Source: Candidatus Eisenbacteria bacterium (GTDB lineage: Bacteria; Eisenbacteria; RBG-16-71-46; JAFGJU01). From it: a DNA stretch of 11,419 nt. The DNA is taken from assembly GCA_026388185.1 (NCBI GenBank), contig JAPLKG010000015.1, positions 1-11,419 on the forward strand. Reading direction: 5' to 3'. The position numbers and the translations under genes were made by a program. The notes under the pieces are model-generated. The model worked only from the letters and a program-made list of their open reading frames with translations, searched no databases and was not told where the DNA came from. Positions 1-5,511 of this stretch are shown here, one piece after another. The first letter of the stretch is position 1. Every line of letters begins with the position of its first letter.

Positions 1-360
1 GAGAGCCTGCGCCGAATTCGGGACGCAATGGCTCAATACCCGGAAATGGTGGCTGGTGAAGGTAGGGTCTGTACTGCTATCATTAGGAGCACCGGGGGTC
101 GGGTCATCGCCAAGGGCGGTGGTGAGGGAATATATTGCGTCGGCGACGGAGACAAGGGAATCGGCATCTGCCTCAAGGTCGAGGACGGGTCGGCGAGAGC
201 CGTCGCTCCCGCTGCAATGGAAGCCATGAGACAGATGGGGCTTCTTACCGAGAGCGAGCTTGAGGAGCTGAGAGAATTTCGGACGACCCCCGTCACGAAC
301 CATCGCGGAAAGATTGTGGGTGAAGTCAGACCGTGCTTCGAATTGGAGAAATGTGTCTGA
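1..360 (+). CDS. L-asparaginase II family protein, 3' end only
   Basis: This is the C-terminal 119 residues of a protein whose 5' end lies outside the window; the frame is open from base 1 and ends at TGA 358-360. The fragment reads as the last third of the asparaginase II family (PF06089-type, about 330 residues when complete). The matching stretches are YPEMVAGEGR, the glycine-rich VIAKGGGEGIYCVG, GIGICLKVEDG followed by SARA, and a closing NHRGKIVGEVRP. Members are thought to hydrolyse L-asparagine to aspartate and ammonia in the cytoplasm, and some are annotated only as homologues. The residues that would prove activity are mostly upstream of the window, so activity cannot be judged. A 125-base gap separates it from the next gene, so it need not belong to the operon that follows. 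An aspartate supply would nevertheless feed oxaloacetate, the partner of the neighbouring citrate-type enzyme; that link is inference. The family call is fairly sure. Confidence 0.85.
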   Translation, partial: ESLRRIRDAMAQYPEMVAGEGRVCTAIIRSTGGRVIAKGGGEGIYCVGDGDKGIGICLKVEDGSARAVAPAAMEAMRQMGLLTESELEELREFRTTPVTNHRGKIVGEVRPCFELEKCV

Positions 361-476
361 GCGACCGAGATATCTTTTCGGATCGGATAAATGTGACAAG
401 AGAATCGCGATCGTGTGGCAGGCTCGGAGCGCGTTTTAGACTCTGTAGCCCGTAGACTTTGGAGGCGTCAACCGCC

Positions 477-481
477 GGAGG
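477..481 (+). promoter_or_regulatory. Ribosome binding site favouring the ATG at 486
   Basis: GGAGG lies 4 bases before ATG 486, which is slightly close. The frame also opens at a TTG at 459, but that codon has no Shine-Dalgarno sequence before it. Protein sequence starting at 486 (MSWVTRITKIEPN) looks like the usual N-terminus of short citryl-CoA lyase-type proteins, so ATG 486 is preferred. Confidence 0.5.
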
Positions 482-485
482 CCAG

Positions 486-1238
486 ATGAGCTGGGTCACA
501 AGAATCACCAAGATCGAGCCTAACAGAATCACGGTACGAGGGCAGAGACTCGACGAGCTCATGGGCAAGTTGAGCTTTGCGCAGGTGGTCTACCTCATTC
601 TGAAGGGTGAGCTGCCGAGCGAGTCTCACCGGAGAGTGCTCGATGCGATACTTGTTGCATCGATAGACCACGGCGTCACACCGCCGTCCACGGTCGCAGC
701 GAGGACCGTGGCTTCGTGCGGGGTGCCGCTCACGGCGGCGCTGGCCGCGGGAGTGATTTCGATCGGAAAGCATCACGGCGGCGCCGTGGAAGACTGCATG
801 AAGGCTCTCAAGAGCGCCGTCGACGAGGCGAAGAAGAAGGGGATTTCGTTTGACGAAGAGGCCCGAGACGTTGCCCGCAGACTGAAGGACGAGGGAAAGA
901 GACTGCCTGGCTTTGGACATCGCGTCCACACCCAGGACCCCAGGACAAAAAAGCTCCGTGAACTTGCGGCAGAATCCGATCTCAAGGGCCCTCACGTCGA
1001 GATGACCGAGTGCCTGGAAAGAGCCCTCAAGGAATCCTCGGGCAAAGAGCTTCCACTCAACGTTGACGGTGCAATCGCTGCCCTACTTTGTGAGATGGAT
1101 TTTCCGCCTTCACTGGGGAACGCATTCTTTGTGATTGGCAGAGTGCCCGGTCTCGTCGCTCACATCCACGAAGAAACGAGTACCATGAGACCCATGAGAA
1201 CCGTCGTTCCCTCTGAGGCAGAATACCAGGAGAAATAG
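486..1238 (+). CDS. Citryl-CoA lyase / short citrate synthase-fold protein
   Basis: This is a 250-residue member of the citrate synthase superfamily, in the short form that corresponds to the C-terminal lyase domain of ATP-citrate lyase and to stand-alone citryl-CoA lyase. Full citrate synthases have about 370-430 residues. The catalytic triad of the family is visible: His97 in HHGGA, His145 in GFGHRVH followed by TQDPR, and Asp194 in LNVDG. Arg153 of the DPR motif and the Arg in GRVPGLVAH are placed like citrate-binding arginines. The known reaction of the lyase is citryl-CoA to acetyl-CoA plus oxaloacetate; synthases of this fold run the condensation. No citryl-CoA synthetase is visible nearby, so sequence alone does not settle lyase against synthase. 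It heads a run of same-strand genes that includes aconitase-type hydro-lyases and a beta-decarboxylating dehydrogenase, which supports a role at the citrate node. The 125-base upstream gap shows no convincing promoter or terminator. Confidence 0.82.
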   Translation: MSWVTRITKIEPNRITVRGQRLDELMGKLSFAQVVYLILKGELPSESHRRVLDAILVASIDHGVTPPSTVAARTVASCGVPLTAALAAGVISIGKHHGGAVEDCMKALKSAVDEAKKKGISFDEEARDVARRLKDEGKRLPGFGHRVHTQDPRTKKLRELAAESDLKGPHVEMTECLERALKESSGKELPLNVDGAIAALLCEMDFPPSLGNAFFVIGRVPGLVAHIHEETSTMRPMRTVVPSEAEYQEK

Positions 1239-1277
1239 CGTTCGGTCTTGATTTGTCCGCCGTTGAAGGGGGTTAAC

Positions 1278-1910
1278 ATGAAAGGTAACGAGCGTCTCAG
1301 AGGACACAAGATCATCCAAGGACGGAAGAGCGTCCGAAGAACGGCGAGCGTCGGAGGGCAGGCCAGCGTCAAGGAAGAGATGAGGAGACTCCTCCCGGAA
1401 TGTGAAGAGATCTCCGACGTCAAACTTCGCGCGGCGACTCTGAAGGCGTGGGTTCTCGGCCTCGAGAGGGGAGGCTGGAAGCCTTCCGACATTGACTTTC
1501 TCCCCTTTACGCTGCTCATACCTGAGTGTGACGTGAGCCTGCTTGCCCACACACGCGCCGTGACGAAAGCGGCGATCAAACTCGGAGACGTTGTTGCGGA
1601 GTTCTTCTCCGAGTCTCTTTCGATAAACAAGGACGTGCTCATTTCCGGCGCCCTGGTACACGACGTCGGGAAGCTCCTCGAATTTCAGAAGAAGCAGGGT
1701 TTCTTTGTGAAAAGCCCGACCGGGGCTCTGTTGAGGCATCCTTTCTCGGGTGTCTTCCTCGCGGAGAGAGCGGGGCTTCCCCCCGAAGTCATCCACATCG
1801 TGGCCGTCCATGCTCACGAAGGAGACGGCGGATATAGAAGCGCTGAGGCGATAATCGTGAATCACTGTGACTTTGCCCTGTTCGAGTCCCTCAAGGCAAA
1901 GGGCAGGTGA
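1278..1910 (+). CDS. HD-domain metal-dependent phosphohydrolase, substrate unknown
   Basis: The product is a 210-residue HD-superfamily protein. The metal-binding pattern is nearly complete: His91 in LLAHTRAV, His128-Asp129 in ALVHDVGK, His154 in LLRHPFSG, His178 or His180 in VAVHAHEG, and Asp198 near the C-terminus. This resembles the HDIG-type arrangement found in phosphohydrolases acting on nucleotides, cyclic nucleotides or other phosphoesters. No partner domain is present, so the substrate cannot be named. Residues 1-30 are rich in Lys and Arg and low in obvious structure. ATG 1278 has AAGGGGG upstream, but ATG 1380 (residue 35, MRRLLPE) also follows a purine-rich AAGGAAG and could be the true start. 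The gene sits 39 bases after the citryl-CoA lyase gene and ends 4 bases before the next start, so co-transcription and probably translational coupling with the hydro-lyase gene are likely. A regulatory or repair role in the pathway is inference. Confidence 0.85.
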   Translation: MKGNERLRGHKIIQGRKSVRRTASVGGQASVKEEMRRLLPECEEISDVKLRAATLKAWVLGLERGGWKPSDIDFLPFTLLIPECDVSLLAHTRAVTKAAIKLGDVVAEFFSESLSINKDVLISGALVHDVGKLLEFQKKQGFFVKSPTGALLRHPFSGVFLAERAGLPPEVIHIVAVHAHEGDGGYRSAEAIIVNHCDFALFESLKAKGR

Positions 1911-1914
1911 AGCC

Positions 1915-3171
1915 ATGACAATAATCGAGAAGATCCTTTCAACAGGCTCCGGCAAGGCAGTGAAGCCGAACGACAGGGTTTGGGCGGGGATAGATCTGGC
2001 CGTCATCAGAGACTTCGGAGGCCCGAACGTGGTCATTGAATACGAAAAGACCTTCGGCGAGAGACCGGTGTGGGACCCTTCACGGGTGGCTCTCACGTTT
2101 GATTACCAGGCTCCCGCCAAGGTTTCGGACGTTGCAAACAACCAGAGAATCTGCAGAGAATTCGCCAAGAAACAAGGCATACAGAAATTGTTCGACGTCA
2201 ACGCCGGCATCGGTCAGCACGTTCTTCTGGAGCACGGTCTTATACGTCCCGGTTCCATTGTCGTCGGAACCGACAGTCACATGAACCTGCTCGGCGCTGC
2301 GGGATGTTTCGCAACCGGAGTCGGGACCACGGACATGGTGGCCACATGGTACGCGGGCAGGCTGTGGTTCAAAGTACCGGAGACAATCAAAGTCAATTTC
2401 AAGGGCAAGTATTCGTTTCCCACGACCGCGAAGGACCTCACTCTGTACTTCATTTCTCGCATCGGTCCGGACAAGCCGAACTACAAGTCGCTCGAGTTCT
2501 ACGGGGACGTAATCAACGGTTTCCAACTGCATGACGCGATCACGCTCGCCAGCATGATCACGGAAATAAATGGAAAGATAGGCTTCGTGCCCACCAATCA
2601 CCAGATCTCTGAATTTCTCAAGAGCCGCATGGGAGAGGCTTCGGAGCCCGTCTTGGCAGACGCCGACGCGACCTACTCCGAGAGCATCGAGATTGACATA
2701 CATGACCTGCCCCCTCAGGTCGCCTGCCCGCACGCACCTGGAAATGTGAGGCCGGTCTCCCAGGTGAAGGGGACTCACATAGATTTTGCGTTCGTGGGTT
2801 CGTGTACGAACGGGAGATACGAGGACCTTTCCGAGGCCGCAGCGGTGCTCAAGGCCGGAGGACGGGTTCATCCTTCCGTTCAGCTCACGATAGTGCCGGC
2901 CACGATTGAGGTGGCAAGAAAATGCCTCAAGGCGGGTCATTACGAAACGTTCCTGGAGGCGGGTGCGATAGTGACTAATCCGGGCTGCAGTTTGTGTACG
3001 ACGGGGCATCACGGCGTCCTCGGCAAGGGCGACGTGCTCATAAGCACGTCGAACAGGAATTTTCTCGGAAAACTGGGTAAGGGGTCTCAGGTTTACCTGG
3101 CGAGTCCGGCAACGGTGGCCGCGTCTGCGGTGAAGGGCGAAATCGCCGATCCGGGCGAATTCCTGAGGTAG
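1915..3171 (+). CDS. Divergent aconitase/isopropylmalate dehydratase large subunit (pair 1)
   Basis: This is a 418-residue large subunit of the LeuC/HacA family, the compact archaeal-type length rather than the roughly 466 residues of enterobacterial LeuC. It should carry a [4Fe-4S] cluster: Cys297 in GSCTNGR, and Cys358 and Cys361 in NPGCSLC. The DSH motif at residues 120-122 and the C-terminal STSNRNF and YLASPATVAASA blocks are conserved. Unlike its neighbour (3711-4967), it reads Asp63-Tyr64 where the family has Asp-His (aconitase Asp100-His101). It has Arg32 where the paralogue has His35 (aconitase Gln72 region), and Gln101-His102 where the paralogue has His102-Gln103. The motif after the cysteines is CTTGHHG rather than CLGxHxG. 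It therefore probably binds an Fe-S cluster but may use an unusual substrate or be catalytically altered. ATG 1915 is chosen because AGGTGA overlaps the preceding stop and the protein begins MTIIEKIL, as expected. Its small subunit follows after 30 bases. Confidence 0.88.
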   Translation: MTIIEKILSTGSGKAVKPNDRVWAGIDLAVIRDFGGPNVVIEYEKTFGERPVWDPSRVALTFDYQAPAKVSDVANNQRICREFAKKQGIQKLFDVNAGIGQHVLLEHGLIRPGSIVVGTDSHMNLLGAAGCFATGVGTTDMVATWYAGRLWFKVPETIKVNFKGKYSFPTTAKDLTLYFISRIGPDKPNYKSLEFYGDVINGFQLHDAITLASMITEINGKIGFVPTNHQISEFLKSRMGEASEPVLADADATYSESIEIDIHDLPPQVACPHAPGNVRPVSQVKGTHIDFAFVGSCTNGRYEDLSEAAAVLKAGGRVHPSVQLTIVPATIEVARKCLKAGHYETFLEAGAIVTNPGCSLCTTGHHGVLGKGDVLISTSNRNFLGKLGKGSQVYLASPATVAASAVKGEIADPGEFLR

Positions 3172-3201
3172 TACCGAACGATAAACCACGGAGCGATTGC
3201 C

Positions 3202-3696
3202 ATGAAACTGAAAGGTAGAGCGTGGGTGACGGGGGACGACATCGACACGGATCAAATCTATCACGGCCAATACTTGCCGGTAACCGACCCGCACGAGATG
3301 GCCAAACATGCCATGGAGTACGTTCCCGGCATGGAGAATTTTCCGCGCGAAGCACGAAGCGGAGACGTGGTCGTGGCCGGGAAAAACTTCGGGACCGGAA
3401 GCTCGAGAGAGCACGCGGTGTTGTGTCTTCAGTACCTCGGGATTTCGTGCGTGGTTGCCAAGTCCTTCAGCAGAATTTTCTTCAGGAACGCGGTCAACCT
3501 GGGCTTTCCCGTCATCGAATGTCCCGAGATCTCTGACACCATGAAGACCGGCGATATCGTCGAGGTGCACGTTGACAGCGGTAAGATAATCGATCTCACG
3601 ACGGGTGAGTCATTTCAAGGAATCCCGGCGTCCGGTCTGGAAAAGGAAATCGCGGGGTCCGGAGGACTGATCGAGTATCTGAAGAAGAACGCTTAG
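3202..3696 (+). CDS. Aconitase/isopropylmalate dehydratase small subunit (pair 1)
   Basis: This is a 164-residue LeuD/HacB-type swivel-domain subunit, the short archaeal-type length (bacterial LeuD is about 200). Visible family features are KGRAWVTGDDIDTD at the N-terminus, the active-site GTGSSREH with Ser67-Ser68-Arg69 (aconitase Ser642-Arg644 region), and the SFSRIFFRNAVNLGFP core. In this family the Ser is the catalytic base and the Arg binds a substrate carboxylate. The loop thought to set substrate specificity reads Tyr24-Leu-Pro-Val. That is neither the YLRT reported for methanogen homoaconitase nor the YLV[YM] form linked to isopropylmalate isomerase. It follows the divergent large subunit and precedes the second large subunit by 14 bases, so the expected complex is with 1915-3171. 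A GGAG at 3190-3193 serves as ribosome binding site. Family and partner are clear; the substrate is not. Confidence 0.88.
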   Translation: MKLKGRAWVTGDDIDTDQIYHGQYLPVTDPHEMAKHAMEYVPGMENFPREARSGDVVVAGKNFGTGSSREHAVLCLQYLGISCVVAKSFSRIFFRNAVNLGFPVIECPEISDTMKTGDIVEVHVDSGKIIDLTTGESFQGIPASGLEKEIAGSGGLIEYLKKNA

Positions 3697-3710
3697 GTGG
3701 AAGGGGAAGC

Positions 3711-4967
3711 ATGGGACTCACGTTCGCGGAAAAGCTCCTCGCCTTTAAGGCCGGGACTGACTTTGTGCAACCGGGGCAGATAGTGGAAGTGTCGCCCGAC
3801 GTTGCGATGAGCCACGACAATGCCGGTCTTGTGATAAGACAGTTCAGACAGATCGGCGTCGACAGAGTGTGGGATCCGTCAAAGATAGTGATTCCACTCG
3901 ATCATCGCGTGCCCGCAGAATCCACCAAGACCGCAAATGCTCACAAATCAATAAGAGAGTTCGTCAAGGAACAAGGAATAGCCTCGTTCTACGACGTGGG
4001 AGAGGGGGTCTGCCACCAGGTCCTGGTGGAAAAGGGACACGTGCTTCCCGGAATGCTCGCGCTCGGCACCGACTCGCACACCACGTCGTACGGTTGCGTT
4101 GGGGCCTTCGGTACCGGAATAGGCGCGACCGAGATGGCGGCCGTGTGGGCGACCGGGAAGATATGGCTGAGGGTGCCCGAATCCATAAGGGTTCACGTGC
4201 ACGGCAGTTTCCCCGAGATGGTCTTTCCGAAAGACTTCATTCTTCATCTCGTGGGGAGACTTGGAGCCGAAGGCGCAAACTATTGCTCGGTGGAATTTCA
4301 CGGACCCGCGATGGCCGGCATCGGAATCCCCGGTCGGTTCACCATCTGTAATCTCTCGATGGAGATGGGCGCGAAGAACGCCGTCGTGCCCGTTGACAGA
4401 GTCACCACCGCGTTTTTCGAGGGTCTGAAAGTGACGGGCGGCAAGGCATTCCATCCCGATCCCGACGCGGCCTACGTGCGAGAAGAGACCTGCAACATAT
4501 CGCTGATGGTGCCGCAGGTGGCCTGTCCCCACGGCGTCGACAACGTGAAGCCCGTCGCCGAAATGGAGGGCACGAGGATCGATCAAGCAGTGCTTGGCTC
4601 GTGCACTAACGGAAGAATTGAAGACTTGAGAGAAGCGGCATCCGTCATGGCCGGGAGACGTGTTCATCCTCACGTGAGGATGCTCGTTGTTCCCGCCTCG
4701 AGGACCGTTCTTCTCGAGGGAATAAGGACCGGCGTTATCACGGAGCTCATAGAGGCCGGGGCCGTGCTGGTGAATCCCGGGTGTGGTCCCTGTCTGGGCG
4801 CGCACGAAGGAATCCTCGCCGACGGCGAGATCTGCATCGCGTCGACAAATCGCAATTTCAAGGGCAGGATGGGGAGTCCGACATCCGAGGTCTATCTGGC
4901 AAGTCCTGCCACCGTGGCCGCGAGCGCGGTCGCCGGAAAGATAACGGATCCGCGAAGGGTGAAGTGA
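3711..4967 (+). CDS. leuC: 3-isopropylmalate dehydratase/aconitase-type large subunit (pair 2)
   Basis: This is a 418-residue LeuC/HacA-family hydro-lyase large subunit with an intact set of family residues. His35 in MSHD, Asp64-His65 in LDHRVPAE, His102 in CHQVL and GTDSHTTSYG are all present. The cluster cysteines are Cys298 in GSCTNGR and Cys358/Cys361 in NPGCGPCLG. It should isomerise a 2-hydroxy or 3-hydroxy acid by dehydration and rehydration. Candidates are citrate/isocitrate, homocitrate/homoisocitrate, citramalate and isopropylmalate; the symbol leuC denotes the family, not a proven substrate. Same length as the 1915-3171 product and clearly homologous, but well diverged from it by eye, so it is an old duplication rather than a recent copy. 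AAGGGG is 4 bases before ATG 3711. The small subunit begins 19 bases after its stop. The gene order lyase, two hydro-lyases, dehydrogenase suggests this intact pair is the better candidate for the aconitase-like step, which is inference. Confidence 0.9.
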   Translation: MGLTFAEKLLAFKAGTDFVQPGQIVEVSPDVAMSHDNAGLVIRQFRQIGVDRVWDPSKIVIPLDHRVPAESTKTANAHKSIREFVKEQGIASFYDVGEGVCHQVLVEKGHVLPGMLALGTDSHTTSYGCVGAFGTGIGATEMAAVWATGKIWLRVPESIRVHVHGSFPEMVFPKDFILHLVGRLGAEGANYCSVEFHGPAMAGIGIPGRFTICNLSMEMGAKNAVVPVDRVTTAFFEGLKVTGGKAFHPDPDAAYVREETCNISLMVPQVACPHGVDNVKPVAEMEGTRIDQAVLGSCTNGRIEDLREAASVMAGRRVHPHVRMLVVPASRTVLLEGIRTGVITELIEAGAVLVNPGCGPCLGAHEGILADGEICIASTNRNFKGRMGSPTSEVYLASPATVAASAVAGKITDPRRVK

Positions 4968-4970
4968 GTC

Positions 4971-4978
4971 AAGGAGGG
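4971..4978 (+). promoter_or_regulatory. Strong Shine-Dalgarno that points to a TTG start at 4987
   Basis: AAGGAGGG is the strongest ribosome binding site in the window. It lies 8 bases before TTG 4987 but 17 bases before the in-frame ATG 4996, which has only weak GG-rich sequence of its own. This spacing favours TTG as initiator, adding three residues (MET before MKGRVW). The protein family tolerates either start. Confidence 0.55.
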
Positions 4979-4986
4979 CGGGTAGG

Positions 4987-5484
4987 TTGGAAACAATGAA
5001 AGGTCGAGTCTGGGTGCTCGGCGACAACGTCGACACGGACGTCATATATCCTGGGAAGTATCTCCCGATAATCGTTCCGGAGGAGATGGCGCTTCATGCG
5101 CTCGAGGGAGTCGACCCGCAGTTCGCGAGCAAGTTGAAACCGGGAGACATAATCGTCGCCGGCTCGAACTTCGGATGTGGTAGTTCGAGAGAGCAGGCCG
5201 CCACGTGTCTCAAAGCCGCGGGCGTGGCCGCGGTTGTTGCCGGTTCGTATTCGAGGATATTCTTCCGCAACGCCCTCAATCAGGGTTTGCCCCTCGTCGA
5301 ATCAAGAGAATGCAGCAAGCGCGTCAAGGAAGGCGACGTCGTGACGATTGATTTTGGACGAGGGAAGATTCTCCTTCCCGGGGGAGAGATGTCTTTCGAG
5401 CCACTGCCTTCCTTTCTCACGGAGATACTCGAGGACGGAGGTCTCATAGAGCACACAAAAAAGAAGATCGCGAAGGAACAATAG
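4987..5484 (+). CDS. leuD: 3-isopropylmalate dehydratase/aconitase-type small subunit (pair 2)
   Basis: This is a LeuD/HacB-type small subunit of 165 residues from TTG 4987, or 162 from ATG 4996. Family features are GRVWVLGDNVDTD, the active-site GCGSSREQ with Ser66-Ser67-Arg68, and a YSRIFFRNALNQGLP core. The His that follows SSRE in the pair 1 subunit is Gln70 here. The specificity loop reads Tyr25-Leu-Pro-Ile, again without the Arg of the homoaconitase YLRT loop, so the two small subunits share a YLP[VI] loop. It should form the active site together with the large subunit encoded immediately upstream, closing the swivel domain over the Fe-S cluster. The dehydrogenase gene begins 27 bases downstream, so product hand-over from hydro-lyase to dehydrogenase is likely. 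The symbol leuD is a family label; the natural substrate could equally be citrate or a homologue. Confidence 0.9.
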   Translation: METMKGRVWVLGDNVDTDVIYPGKYLPIIVPEEMALHALEGVDPQFASKLKPGDIIVAGSNFGCGSSREQAATCLKAAGVAAVVAGSYSRIFFRNALNQGLPLVESRECSKRVKEGDVVTIDFGRGKILLPGGEMSFEPLPSFLTEILEDGGLIEHTKKKIAKEQ

Positions 5485-5511
5485 CTGACGAGAGAATAGC
5501 TGGAGGATCTT

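Noticed and set aside
361-485. Promoter or terminator in the gap between the asparaginase and citryl-CoA lyase genes
   Set aside because: Only a 4-pair CCGA/TCGG stem and scattered partial -10-like hexamers are present. Nothing is strong enough to annotate.
459-485. TTG 459 as the start of the citryl-CoA lyase gene
   Set aside because: There is no ribosome binding site before it, and the nine added residues do not look like family sequence. ATG 486 fits better.
2080-3570. A 496-residue open frame on the minus strand
   Set aside because: It lies antisense to the hydro-lyase pair 1 genes, has low-complexity Arg/His-rich composition and no recognisable family. It is a shadow created by codon bias of the real genes.
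1915-5484. A recent tandem duplication of a hydro-lyase gene pair
   Set aside because: The two pairs differ throughout, including at active-site residues, so the duplication is old or the pairs were acquired separately. They are not a fresh repeat.
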